This document shows, one piece after another, positions 1 through 8,427 of a DNA stretch of 64,000 nucleotides. Numbering within the stretch: the first letter of the stretch is position 1; every line of letters starts with the position of its first letter. Origin of the DNA: Haladaptatus sp. R4 (GTDB lineage Archaea > Halobacteriota > Halobacteria > Halobacteriales > Haladaptataceae). The stretch lies in assembly GCF_001625445.1 (NCBI RefSeq), contig NZ_LWHG01000030.1, forward strand, positions 175,663 to 239,662. The letters are read 5' to 3'. A model generated the notes under the pieces. The model made no database searches, was not told where the DNA came from, and saw only the letters and a list, made by a program, of their open reading frames with translations. The translations under genes were made by a program, and so were the position numbers.

Positions 1-2
1 GG

Positions 3-958
3 ACACGATACTCCGATTCGGCACTCGAACCGGCGGAGGAAGAAACACAGACACTCATCGAAATCGTCATTCAATCAGGCTCCTCACTACTCGGTGAGAC
101 GATTGCAACCTCAGCCTTTCGTGAGCGGTACGACGCAAGCGTCCTTGCATTCCGGTCCGGTGGGAAAACGATACGGAGTCGCTCAACGAACTCCCACTAC
201 GGGTCGGTGACACGCTCCTTGTCCAAGCACCGAGTGATAGCATCGATCGATTGAGCCGTAATCCTGAATTTATTGTCGCTCACGAATCTGAATCGCCCGA
301 TTATCGAACGGAAAAGATACCGTGGGCGCTCGGGATTATTATCGCTGTCGTCGGTCTTGTTGGAATGCCATGGGCCACCCTCGCGAATATAACCGGCATT
401 GAGATGTTTGCAGGTGTCGAATTCAACATCGTCCAGACAGCACTTGCAGGTGTCGTACTGATGGTTGTCGCTGATGTGATCAAGCCCGGAGAGATATACG
501 AGGGCGTCGACTGGAGTGTCATTTTCCTGCTTGCGGGTGTTATTCCACTAGGCGTTGCCCTAGAGCAGACGGGTGCAGCAAACCTCCTCGGTTCGCTCGT
601 CGCTGCAACTGCGAATTTCTTGCCGCTGATCGGTGTTCTGTGGGTGTTCTACATCGCAACGGGGCTCATTACAAGCATCATCAGCAACAACGCGAGCGTC
701 GTCTTGATGATTCCAGTTGCTGTCGAAGCGGCTCGAGATATTGGTGGCAATCCGTTCGCGTTTATTCTTGCAGTCACTTTTGCTGCTTCAACGGCGTTCA
801 TTACGCCTGTTGGATATCAAACAAACCTATTTGTGTATGGTCCTGGTGGATACAAATTCACGGATTATGCCAGAGTGGGTGCGCCGCTGCAGCTTCTACT
901 CTCTGTTGTGACCACTCTCGGAATTGCATTCTTCTGGGGCATTAGTGCGCCAGCTTAA
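3..958 (+). pseudogene. SLC13-family permease, 3' part, frameshifted
   Basis: C-terminal half of a sodium/sulfate/dicarboxylate-type (SLC13, divalent anion:Na+ symporter) membrane permease; the 5' end lies outside the window. Positions 3 to about 170 read as a regulatory RCK_C (TrkA-C) domain (IQSGSSLLGETIA...FRERYDASVLAFRSGG). The match then continues in another frame from about 170 (ELPLRVGDTLLVQAP) to the stop at 956-958, so one frameshift lies at about 165-176. After the RCK_C part come about six hydrophobic segments including the helix-break stretch GLITSIISNNASVVLMIP, typical of this family's second half. The layout TM - RCK_C - TM matches haloarchaeal SLC13 proteins of about 600 residues. 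It could still be expressed if the frameshift is a sequencing error. The family is certain; the substrate is not. Confidence 0.75.
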
Positions 959-1029
959 ACTCTTCTCCCGTGTTCGCATCTGTTGCATGAAGAAGGGGTG
1001 ATCGATTGCTTCCAACTGCAGTGGATATC

Positions 1030-1992
1030 TTATTCGATGTCCATCGCATCGATCTGTTCCGGATATCGGTTGCGAATCGTTACTTCGGTCACCTGTGCAA
1101 CTGAAGCGACCGTATCCTGTGTTTGTTTCTCATTACAAAGCAGTGAAGCAGCGTAAATCGCCGCCGCAGCATACCCAGTGGGTGACTTTCCTGAAAGCAG
1201 GCCCTTTGCTATCGAAACATCAAGAATTTCGTTTGTTTTCGCTTCAACGGCGTCACTGCACCCGAGTTCTGAACAAAATCGAGGGACATACTGTTTCGGG
1301 TCAACTGGTTCGATCTCGAGTCCAAGTTCCCGCCCAACATATGTGTATGAGCGACCGATCTCCTTTCGTTTCACACGGGATACATCCGAAACCTCCTCGA
1401 GGCTGCGAGGAATATTCTCGCTGCGGCATGCCGCATACAGACAACTTGTCGCGACTCCTTCGATCGACCGGCCTTGAATCAGGTCGTCTTCTAAGGCACG
1501 GCGGTACAGTACACATGCGATCTCGCGAACCGAACGCGGAATACCGAGTGCGCTCGCCATTCGGTCAATCTCGCTCAGAGCGAATTGGAGGTTACGCTCG
1601 CCTGCGTCTTTTATTCGGATTCGCTTTTGCCACTTGCGTAATCGATGCATTTGATGACGTTTGTTGACGGAGAGCGAGTTGCCTGCCGCGTCCGTGTTTT
1701 TCCAATCAATGGTTGTTGTGAGACCTTTATCGTGCATCGTTTGGGTGATTGGTGCGCCGACCCGAGATTTGTTCTGATGCTCTCGATGTGTGTAGGCCCG
1801 CCACTCTGGCCCACGGTCGATTGATTTTTCTTCAACAATTAAGCCACAGTTCTCACAAGCGACTTCGTTTCCATCTGCGCTCCTATGGAGTGTGTTTGAT
1901 TTACACTCGGGACAATCTTGTACGCCCTCTTGTTCATCTGTGCTACATTCCGTCGACGTATCTCGCTCATCCCGACGGGTAGGGCGTAACAT
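1030..1992 (-). CDS. tfb: Transcription initiation factor IIB (TFB)
   Basis: General archaeal transcription factor that bridges TBP/TATA and RNA polymerase. Residues about 25-55 form the N-terminal zinc ribbon (CPEC ... CENC, followed by GLIVEEKSIDRGPEWRAYTHRE, the B-finger region). Two cyclin-like repeats follow (about 125-210 and 220-310), with FALSEIDRMASALGIP in the first and a helix-turn-helix ending in TEVTIRNRYPEQI in the second. 320 residues is normal length. Haloarchaea carry several TFBs that combine with several TBPs to direct different gene sets. A second, clearly paralogous TFB lies at 47539-48504. An AT-rich TATA-like stretch sits only about 12 nt before the ATG, so the true start or promoter is uncertain. 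Confidence 0.96.
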   Translation of the reverse strand: MLRPTRRDERDTSTECSTDEQEGVQDCPECKSNTLHRSADGNEVACENCGLIVEEKSIDRGPEWRAYTHREHQNKSRVGAPITQTMHDKGLTTTIDWKNTDAAGNSLSVNKRHQMHRLRKWQKRIRIKDAGERNLQFALSEIDRMASALGIPRSVREIACVLYRRALEDDLIQGRSIEGVATSCLYAACRSENIPRSLEEVSDVSRVKRKEIGRSYTYVGRELGLEIEPVDPKQYVPRFCSELGCSDAVEAKTNEILDVSIAKGLLSGKSPTGYAAAAIYAASLLCNEKQTQDTVASVAQVTEVTIRNRYPEQIDAMDIE

Positions 1993-2106
1993 GTCTTTAT
2001 TTATATACTGGTCCTACCCGGTTAAGTTCTCTGTATGATTAGCTGTCCTTTCGTGGGGAAGTACGGCTCTGAGAGTCGAGTGGAAACTCTTCGGTCGCTC
2101 GGTGTT

Positions 2107-2250
2107 TCATACTTCCCGACCACAAACACGGTGGCCGGTATCAGTTCTCCCCTTCACGCTGGCTCCTAGCCGATAGACGTCGGTACAATTGCCGTACTCA
2201 CAAGTAACCGTACCACGTCTGTCCCGAATTGTGTCAATCGGGGCGTCCAT
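2107..2250 (-). CDS. Possible small cysteine-containing protein
   Basis: A 47-codon open frame starting MDAPIDTIRDRRGTVTCEYG and ending in GHRVCGREV, with three cysteines (CEYGNC and a later C). The reading frame stays open upstream of the ATG. Composition is haloarchaeal-like, but I recognise no family. It may be a remnant of a longer gene. An 8-bp inverted repeat (GGGAAGTA at 2056-2063, TACTTCCC at 2110-2117) overlaps its end and could be a terminator or element end. Confidence 0.3.
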   Translation of the reverse strand: MDAPIDTIRDRRGTVTCEYGNCTDVYRLGASVKGRTDTGHRVCGREV

Positions 2251-2318
2251 GACCGCGGTTGTACTTGGTTTCGTGGAAGAGTTGTTACTCTCTCGGGCGT
2301 GTCTTCGTCCCGACCACG

Positions 2319-2955
2319 CTACTCTCCGGCAACCTCGTCTGTGGTTGGATTGTCGTCCGTGTCGCTGTTCGTCACCTCACCGGGGAGCTCCACATCGACC
2401 TTGAGGATGAGATACGTCTCCTGGTAGCTCAACCCCTCCTTGGATCGCTGGCGCTTGCTCTCACCAAGACGTCCATTTGAGAGTTCGTGCATCGCGTCCA
2501 TTGTTCGGCGAGCAAGCTCCTGTGAGTATTTTTTACTCACACCAGATTCATTCGGGCGAATCCATTCGGCGAGGTCTGAAGCGTCTAAGTAGGAACGTAT
2601 CTCGCCAATGCCGGTCGACCAGAGTGAGTAGTGACCTGCCTCATTGCGCTCGCGTCGTACACTTCGCCTGCAAGTTCGTCGGGTTTGCGGTTGGTTACAG
2701 AAGCGAGCATCTCGCCGTCATGGCGGAAAAGTCGCTGAATCGGTAAGAGATTCGCTGTTGAACGCGCAACTGCACCACCACGACCAAGCGCATCTTCTTC
2801 ACCGGGAAGACGGAAGTAGGTCTTCCAGTCGTCTTTCGTGATGCGTTCGAGTTTGTTTTCTTCGACGAAGATCTGGTCTTCATTAACGTTGTCGGCAAGA
2901 AGATGGGCACCTTTCTCAAATTCACGGGCTTGCAACTCATCGATCCGCTCGTCAC
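2319..2955 (-). pseudogene. Decayed gene of unknown family, copy 1
   Basis: Two open frames on the minus strand join into one ancestral protein: an upstream part (about 2640-2955; REFEKGAHLLADNVNEDQ ... LASVTNRKPDELAGEVYDAS) and a downstream part (2319 to about 2640; GEIRSYLDASDLAEW ... KKYSQELARRTMDAM), with a frameshift near 2630-2640. The downstream part recurs at 10426-10750, also on the minus strand, in a more damaged state, so this is a real but decayed gene family. I do not recognise it; its acidic composition and spread suggest a plasmid- or virus-derived haloarchaeal gene. No start codon can be assigned: the 5' end runs into the PiT remnant on the other strand. Confidence 0.55.
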
Positions 2956-3516
2956 GTGTATTGGGAAGGCGCTCGTGATTGTAATTGCCTGTTATATGGG
3001 ATTCTTGGCGAGGCCTCCAACGTGGCAAATGCGATTGCACCACTCGTCGGTGTAGGTGTTTTGGACATGACACCCGGAATCATTTTGGGAGGGAGTGTGA
3101 TGGCCATTGGTGCGTTTCTCATCGATCCTCGCACGATCGAGACCATTGGAAACGAGCTAACTGTTCTCTCGTTGGAGGGTACATTGATCGTCGAAATCAC
3201 CGCTGCAACAATCATCACACTCCTCAGTTGGGCCGGTATTCCAGCTAGTCTGGCGATTACAGCGATTACATGTGTGATTGGACTTGGTTGGGGACGGGCC
3301 TCTCGTCACGTTGAGATCTCTCAGCGGCTTCAACTTACGAATCAGGCCCAATCAGATGGTGGAGACGGATCAAAATATGAGCATCCCAGTAATCTTTTCA
3401 GCGAAGAGATGACCCGACACGTGGTAACGACATGGTTCATCTCTCCGCTTGTTGCCTCAGTGCTCTCCTTTGTTTGCTTCAAAGTAGCTGTGGTCGCCGG
3501 ATTCATTTCTCTGTGA
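2930..3516 (+). pseudogene. PiT-family phosphate transporter, truncated and frameshifted
   Basis: Remnant of a Pho4/PiT inorganic phosphate permease. The frame from about 3005 to the stop (3514-3516) reads EASNVANAIAPLVGVGVLDM, close to the PiT signature region (G-(A/S)N-x-(V/A)ANA), then an A+ITCVIGLGWGRASR segment, a hydrophilic loop and a last hydrophobic stretch. The preceding helix (IGKALVIVIACYMGF) is in another frame, so a frameshift lies at about 3000. Everything N-terminal of it is missing. A complete PiT gene is present at 49177-50382, of a different subtype (longer N-terminus with an APAVGANA motif). Confidence 0.65.
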
Positions 3517-3532
3517 GACCTACCTACCCTAC

Positions 3533-3913
3533 ATGACTATTATTTCTCAATACTGTCACTTTGAATTCAACGTGCTCACTATCGATACTGAGCCAAAGGA
3601 GTATTCTGCCTGTGGTCTCAACAATCTGATAGTGGAACAAGGTATTCCAACTTCTACCGACAGCACGTGCTCAGGAGCCAATTCCGAGATCGAGATACTC
3701 GCTGAGTTGCCACCAAGCGCAAAACTGGTCGCAAAAGTCCTTGATGACACTCCCATGTTGACGCAGTCGCAGCTTGAGGAAGAAGCCCTTCTTCCATTGC
3801 GGACGGTCCGTTCCGCTGTGCGCATGCTGGAGGACGATGATCTCGTTGAGTCACGCCCTTCTCCCCTCGATGCTCGAAAACACTGCTATTCACTCGTTTT
3901 TAACTGGAAGTAA
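3533..3913 (+). CDS. Winged-helix (MarR-like) regulator
   Basis: 126-residue protein whose last 75 residues form a winged helix: LPPSAKLVAKVLDDTPMLTQ (helices 1-2), EEEALLPLRTVRSAVRMLED (recognition helix) and a wing ending LDARKHCYSLVFNWK. Haloarchaeal MarR-like DNA-binding proteins have the same shape (SAKLV..VLE ... LLPARTVRYAL). The first 50 residues look unstructured, so a later start is possible. A close paralogue lies at 6027-6314; the two flank the membrane protein and the surface protein in between. Target unknown. Confidence 0.8.
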   Translation: MTIISQYCHFEFNVLTIDTEPKEYSACGLNNLIVEQGIPTSTDSTCSGANSEIEILAELPPSAKLVAKVLDDTPMLTQSQLEEEALLPLRTVRSAVRMLEDDDLVESRPSPLDARKHCYSLVFNWK

Positions 3914-3932
3914 TGTGGGCCGATTGATTGAA

Positions 3933-4175
3933 CTACTCTTGAGAAGGATGATGACCGATAGTGGGTATCAGCGGTTTTGATTCGACGTCTTGTCGTCGCT
4001 CTTGGGCATATTGTTCCCAGGAGTGCAGGTATGAAATTGACTCTCGGAGTTCCACATTGATCGGGGCCGTCAGGTCATGCTGTGGGGCTCCATATACAGT
4101 TCGCTCATCAAGGTGAGCGGTATTGAGTTCGTGTTGCGGGTCCCCGTACTTCCAGAAATCGATAGTGGCGATCAT
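3933..4175 (-). CDS. Hypothetical protein
   Basis: 80-codon frame starting MIATIDFWKYGDPQHELNT, with a helical-looking middle (ELRESISYLHSWEQYAQERR). An upstream in-frame start at 4214 would add 13 residues of unlikely composition. No family recognised, no clear promoter. It may be the end of an older gene; the surrounding region 3914-4423 holds nothing else I can identify. Confidence 0.35.
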   Translation of the reverse strand: MIATIDFWKYGDPQHELNTAHLDERTVYGAPQHDLTAPINVELRESISYLHSWEQYAQERRQDVESKPLIPTIGHHPSQE

Positions 4176-4423
4176 GCTCTCTCTCCTGTGGCGGACAACT
4201 ACTATTGTCTTCAATTCTCAATCTGCAGTAGATTTCATCCGTATCCTTTCCTATGGGGTCTAGGGTAATAAATAGTGTTACAAATCCACCAACAGTAGCT
4301 ATTGAAATCCTAATTGTGTAATTCTCTTATTATCTATATAGGTTTTCAACTTGTGTTAGCTCCCAGAAAAGCCGCTGTTCTCTGAAACTACATATCCCTG
4401 TTGTTTTTTTGAGTTCAACTGGT

Positions 4424-4840
4424 CTATCTGCGAGAGAGAATCAGATCAGACTCGTATGAAGAGAAATTGGAGTAGTGGCCACCACGAACCCAGTCAATCC
4501 CAATAAGCATGAGTGACATGGTGCCACCGATAGCTGCAATCGCAAAAAACAGCTGAATACTACTTTCGTACGCCGATGTGTTCCAGAGGGGGAATATAAC
4601 GCCGAGTACAAACAGTAGACCAAGGAGGAAATCGGCTGCTCCAACGAACTGGTTCCAGGTCAGCTCCTTGAATTGTCTTTCTGTTCCACCGATCACGAAT
4701 AGAATCCCTGCACAGCAGGTGGTCAAGAACGTTATTATCGTACTAAGTTCGGACGATACTGGAATCCCATATGCTACGAGAGCTGCGAGTTGACCGATGA
4801 TGAGGAAAATTCCGAGTACTAGAAACCAGCGACGTCCCAT
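4424..4840 (-). CDS. Four-helix integral membrane protein
   Basis: 138 residues with four evident transmembrane segments: about 5-27 (FLVLGIFLIIGQLAALVAYG), 33-52 (IITFLTTCCAGILFVIGG), 70-90 (FLLGLLFVLGVIFPLW) and 98-120 (LFFAIAAIGGTMSLMLIGID). The N-terminus is short and basic (MGRRW); the C-terminus is hydrophilic. Family not recognised; length and layout are typical of small haloarchaeal membrane proteins. It stands alone between a regulator and a surface-protein gene. Function unknown. Confidence 0.7.
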   Translation of the reverse strand: MGRRWFLVLGIFLIIGQLAALVAYGIPVSSELSTIITFLTTCCAGILFVIGGTERQFKELTWNQFVGAADFLLGLLFVLGVIFPLWNTSAYESSIQLFFAIAAIGGTMSLMLIGIDWVRGGHYSNFSSYESDLILSRR

Positions 4841-4942
4841 ATATTCCCTATTTAGTGAGACCGTAAAGTAATTTTGTTTATTTTAATGATGGTTGATAAT
4901 CTATATCTCTTACTTACTGGACGAATTCCTGAAAAAGAACAG

Positions 4943-5818
4943 CTAGTTTAGGCGACGAGCAATGGATACCAACCCACTGATCACACAAAATGCCCCAATC
5001 AATGCAATAATCGGTGAATTGATGTTTGGAAGCGCGTCAGCCTCAGGAATATTTGACTCAAATTTCGACCCTTGTGACGGTCCAGAATTGACTCCGCTTG
5101 TCGTCTCGTCTGGTGATTCGTTACCCATTTCATGTGTCGAGTGGGTGGTACTCACCGTGTGTTTTCCACCAGTACGCGACGTAGTACTGTGTTTGTGAGT
5201 GGTGTCAGTACTGTTGACACCACTATCCCCCTCGTGCCGACTTGTTGTCTCGCCCTCGTTGGTGTGTTCATCTTGATCGTTTGGACTCGAATCACTCGTG
5301 CCGTCACTGGTGGTTGTTCGATTATTAGTCGTGGTTGTTTTTTCACCATCTGTCCCACTACAGTCTGTACTATCGTTTCCGGCAGTATCGACGGATCTCT
5401 TGCTCGTTTTCGATGTCTCGGTGTGATTTGGATGACAACCACGATCATTCGGCGTTTTGTCGTCGTCCGAATCAACCACATCTCGATCTGAATCGGGTTG
5501 TTGTTCGTCGTCCGAATCAACCACATCTCGATCTGAATCGGGTTGTTGTTCGTCGTCAGTACCGTTGTCGCCACTAAGAGAGAGCTCCTCGATAGCTACA
5601 CTTACCACATTCTTTACTGCCTCTGTCTGCTGGCTAATCGTTGATTCTATCCAACTAACTAATTCAGAGATTGTGATTGTCGTTCCATTGTCTGCGGTCT
5701 CTTCGGTTGCACCAACTGGAGCAATGAACGCAGCGGACACGATTTGAAGGAGAAGAAAGAGAGTAAATATCTGTCGTCGACTTAGAGGACCTGGCAGGGT
5801 ATACTCTTTAGTTCCCAT
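4943..5818 (-). CDS. Ser/Thr/Asp-rich surface protein with C-terminal membrane anchor
   Basis: 291 residues from the ATG at 5818; a longer upstream frame exists but MGTKEYTLPGPLSRRQIF followed by LFLLLQIVSAAFIAPVGATE is a good signal peptide. The middle (about 85-260) is low-complexity and very rich in Asp, Ser, Thr, Asn and Gly with many N-x-S/T sites, as expected of a glycosylated, salt-exposed stalk. It contains a two-unit tandem repeat (DDEQQPDSDRDVVDS). Residues 268-288 form a single C-terminal helix (SPIIALIGAFCVISGLVS) with a short basic tail, so it is probably anchored in the membrane and exposed outside. No PGF-type archaeosortase motif is seen. Function unknown; adhesion or cell-surface spacing is inference only. 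Confidence 0.75.
   Translation of the reverse strand: MGTKEYTLPGPLSRRQIFTLFLLLQIVSAAFIAPVGATEETADNGTTITISELVSWIESTISQQTEAVKNVVSVAIEELSLSGDNGTDDEQQPDSDRDVVDSDDEQQPDSDRDVVDSDDDKTPNDRGCHPNHTETSKTSKRSVDTAGNDSTDCSGTDGEKTTTTNNRTTTSDGTSDSSPNDQDEHTNEGETTSRHEGDSGVNSTDTTHKHSTTSRTGGKHTVSTTHSTHEMGNESPDETTSGVNSGPSQGSKFESNIPEADALPNINSPIIALIGAFCVISGLVSIARRLN
5461..5550. repeat. 45-bp perfect tandem duplication
   Basis: Two identical 45-bp units (5461-5505 and 5506-5550), with the first bases of a third, lie inside the surface-protein gene. The unit is a multiple of three, so it adds 15 residues (DDEQQPDSDRDVVDS) without breaking the frame. It marks a recent slippage or unequal-crossover event, and length variation between strains is likely. 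Confidence 0.95.
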
Positions 5819-6026
5819 ACAAAGTACCAGGGAACAATCTGCCTTAGTTTCTCCGACAATGAGTAACAATCCAATTTCTAAGAAGGAGCTCAGCAATCAT
5901 CGTAGCTACCTCGAACACAGATTGACACACCGTCCATATCCGCGTCTGTGGATATTCAGTATCAATCCGACAGACGCTTCTGCTATATCAGGGGTGTCTT
6001 CACATACTACTCTCATTTGTTATCCA

Positions 6027-6314
6027 ATGCAACAACGTGTGCAAGCTTCAGACGACACGATTCATCCAGAAAGGATCACGCCGACTGTCGTTCTTTCGGA
6101 GCTTCCACCAAGTGCAAAATTGGTTGCGAAAGTCCTCGAATATAATGACGATGCGCTTAGGCAGGCTGAACTTGTCGATAAAACTCTTCTCCCAGCACGC
6201 ACAGTTCGCTACGCGCTCAGTCGTCTCAACGACCACGATCTCGTCGATTCACGCTTCTCATTTGCCGATGCACGAAAACGCTGTTACTCACTTACATATG
6301 AATCGGTGGCCTAA
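6027..6314 (+). CDS. Winged-helix (MarR-like) regulator
   Basis: 95 residues from the ATG at 6027 (the frame is open further upstream but that part overlaps the surface-protein gene start and looks non-coding). The core LPPSAKLVAKVLEYNDDALR ... LLPARTVRYALSRLNDHDLV ... DARKRCYSL is a complete winged helix and the closest relative in the window is the protein at 3533-3913. Divergently transcribed from the surface protein at 4943-5818, so autoregulation or control of that gene is possible but unproven. Confidence 0.85.
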   Translation: MQQRVQASDDTIHPERITPTVVLSELPPSAKLVAKVLEYNDDALRQAELVDKTLLPARTVRYALSRLNDHDLVDSRFSFADARKRCYSLTYESVA

Positions 6315-6414
6315 TCGCGATTCGTCAGAAAGACCAGTGGTTTCTCCTGCAGGTCATGCATCTATGCTAGTCGGCAATTTGTTTTCAATCGGTAGTACTT
6401 GATTATTCGCTAGA

Positions 6415-6423
6415 GATAAATAT
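6415..6423 (+). promoter_or_regulatory. TATA-like box of the Lrp gene
   Basis: GATAAATAT centred about 27 nt before the ATG at 6446. This is the spacing of a haloarchaeal leaderless promoter and it decides the start codon over the GTG at 6431. Confidence 0.6.
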
Positions 6424-6445
6424 CTGGGTTGTGATCAAATACGTA

Positions 6446-6922
6446 ATGACCTATGAAACGTTAGATACAGAATTAATCAACATCTTACTGGATGATGGCC
6501 GAGCAAATCTCCGTAGCATTGCCGATGAACTGGATGTTTCGGTGACGACTGTCTCAAACCATCTCGAAAACTTACAAGAGACAGATGTCGTTACAGGCTA
6601 CACTCCGACGCTGGATTATAGCACGCTAGGCTACGATGTAACCGCTGTAATCCAACTCAAAGTAGATGGAACGGCACTCCCGGAAGTCATTGCTCGTCTC
6701 CAAGACCAATCCCAGATGATCAGCGTGTACGAAGTCACTGGGGACCATGATATTATTGCGATCGGGAAATATTCAGACACCGATCAAATGAATCAACAGA
6801 TCAAAACGCTCCTTAGCGATGCGGAAATTAATGAAAGCAACACTAGTGTAGTCCTAAATGCGGCTAGCGAACACGAACAGTTCAAAATTACAGAGGAGAG
6901 CGAAGGTTCTCGCACTACTTGA
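6446..6922 (+). CDS. Lrp/AsnC-family transcriptional regulator
   Basis: 158 residues. Residues 1-55 form the Lrp helix-turn-helix ([20 protein letters not shown] ... [20 protein letters not shown]), followed by the linker [17 protein letters not shown] and the alpha/beta RAM (AsnC ligand-binding) domain to about residue 145 (IQLKVDG ... [20 protein letters not shown]). Full family length. Such proteins assemble as dimers/octamers and sense amino acids or related metabolites. Start chosen from the leaderless promoter at 6415-6423. Monocistronic. The ligand cannot be deduced. Confidence 0.95.
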   Translation: MTYETLDTELINILLDDGRANLRSIADELDVSVTTVSNHLENLQETDVVTGYTPTLDYSTLGYDVTAVIQLKVDGTALPEVIARLQDQSQMISVYEVTGDHDIIAIGKYSDTDQMNQQIKTLLSDAEINESNTSVVLNAASEHEQFKITEESEGSRTT

Positions 6923-7235
6923 ATAGAGATCTATTTATATATTATTTACGTTCCTATTTGGGCTTTCCATGGAGCTGGGACAGACTTGGCGTGTAGAACA
7001 ACAGCAGCAATACGAACGTCAGGTGTCTAACGAGGTGCCTATCTGTGACTTGTGATACCATTCAATATATTTATATACTATCAACAAAAACATAAGTTCT
7101 AATTATTAACTAATGCTCACTCTTCGAAAGAATAGTATAGATCTCCTCCGGTTCAACTGTTGGTTCCATCTATGTCGTTCCGGAGTGTCATATTGCAGCG
7201 ACCACGCGTGCCAACCAAAAACACACCGACCATCA
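6923..7235. other. Intergenic stretch
   Basis: AT-rich; holds a 28-codon open frame at 6968-7054 (MELGQTWRVEQQQQYERQ...) that may be a fragment, and TATA-like sequence near 7065-7078. No recognisable gene. Confidence 0.4.
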
Positions 7236-7583
7236 ATGAATGTATCACCAAATGCCGACGACCCATTAACTCCAGACCTCTCGCTCAGTATTGCTTGTAA
7301 ATTGCTTGCCAAACCCACGCGACGAGCTACCATTCGATATTTTATGGCCACAGAGACGACGACCGCTGAGCTCACCGAATTGGCTGCATATATTCACGAA
7401 ACAGTCGAGACTGTCTCTCGCCCTAAACAAGCGCGGATCACACTTGTTCATATCCACCTGCCGAAACTCGCCGAGCATGAAATCATTGACTACGATGAGC
7501 GCAGTGAAATCATCCGGTATCGAGATGGCAAACGCCTTGAACATCTCCTCGAAATTATTGACTCGTATACGGCCACAAACTAA
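7236..7583 (+). CDS. DUF7344-like helix-turn-helix protein
   Basis: 115 residues from the ATG at 7236 (the upstream extension is Cys/His-rich and not acidic, hence unlikely coding). It reads ACKLLAKPTRRATIRYFMA ... LTELAAYIHETVETVSRPKQ and then HIHLPKLAEHEIIDYDERSEI, the usual pattern of the short haloarchaeal winged-helix proteins in which an R-R-x-x-(I/L)-R-(Y/F) helix is followed by HxHLPKL and a (V/I)-x-Y-(D) wing. Probably DNA-binding; target unknown. The assignment to DUF7344 is from pattern memory. Confidence 0.8.
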   Translation: MNVSPNADDPLTPDLSLSIACKLLAKPTRRATIRYFMATETTTAELTELAAYIHETVETVSRPKQARITLVHIHLPKLAEHEIIDYDERSEIIRYRDGKRLEHLLEIIDSYTATN

Positions 7584-7660
7584 GTCATTTTGTGTCTTCG
7601 GTATCGATACTGGAATTGAGAGCTAAGCTTGAGAGTACTCTATTTTGCTTTCACGCCTGT

Positions 7661-7990
7661 TCAATCGTCGATTTCTGGATCAGACTGATATACCGTAATC
7701 TGACCATCGTCTTTGACTCTCACATAATACGCATCGTACTTAATCAGGATATACCCATTCGTGTTGCGTGGAACTCCGCAAGCTTTCGGTGCGAAGATCG
7801 AATCAAGTGCATCAGGATCAACAACGTCCCAGAGGAGTGCGAATTCGCCGAGATCCGCATCGTTTAGTTTTCTAACGACTCTAATCACTGCTTCGCTGAC
7901 GTTGTCCGTTGTTGGATCGAACTTTGTCTGGTAGACAATTGTATCGCTCTGCTCGTTTTCATCATCAGACGGAGGGATGCGTCCAGTCAT
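7661..7990 (-). CDS. HalOD1 output-domain protein
   Basis: 109 residues from the ATG at 7990; an in-frame start at 8029 would add 13. Contains the HalOD1 signature VSEAVIRVVRKLNDADLGEF ... LWDVVDPDALDSIF and a second beta-rich half ending in VRVKDDGQITVYQSD. HalOD1 is a small domain found as a stand-alone protein in haloarchaea and presumed to be a signalling output module; no biochemical role is established. A second HalOD1 gene lies at 61659-61841. Confidence 0.85.
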   Translation of the reverse strand: MTGRIPPSDDENEQSDTIVYQTKFDPTTDNVSEAVIRVVRKLNDADLGEFALLWDVVDPDALDSIFAPKACGVPRNTNGYILIKYDAYYVRVKDDGQITVYQSDPEIDD

Positions 7991-8029
7991 AATCTGTGGC
8001 GAGAAGCTTTGACTTTCGAATGTACCCAC

Positions 8030-8427
8030 ACCCCGGTGTGTGTTCTCGTCATATTATCGAGGCAGTTTGTTTTTGCTGCCTAACAATCGATACACAGTAT
8101 GTTCTCCCTTCTCTATACTAGTGATTAATACAAAGTCACATAAAATTATAGCTAAGGGTAAGGTATATTTGTGGATTATTGACAATTCTCTATTCCTACG
8201 GCTACTACACGCTCCGAAATATGTCTGGGGTTGATCACGAAATATGTAGCCCTGCCACCGTTTCAGTCAGATTAAATGGATTGTTCTAGAAGATTTTGCA
8301 GGCCAGAGACGCCTGCAGGGGCCGACCAGATGGCATTGTCCACACTGTCTAGTTGACGGCTGTGGTCGATTGTTAGGGAAATAATTCATTTTCAAGCGAC
8401 TCGAGCAGTGGCAGCGGACGCGCGAGA
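8030..8427. other. Intergenic stretch
   Basis: No intact gene. On the minus strand around 8275-8370 a short open piece (SVDNAIWSAPAGVSGLQNLL) looks like former coding sequence, but I cannot assign it. Confidence 0.3.

Noticed and set aside
2056..2117. Inverted repeat GGGAAGTA/TACTTCCC as a mobile-element end
   Set aside because: Arms are only 8 bp with a 46-bp loop and no associated gene; could be a terminator or chance.
5461..5550. Direct repeats that could be read as a CRISPR array
   Set aside because: Two abutting identical units without spacers inside a coding frame; a tandem duplication.
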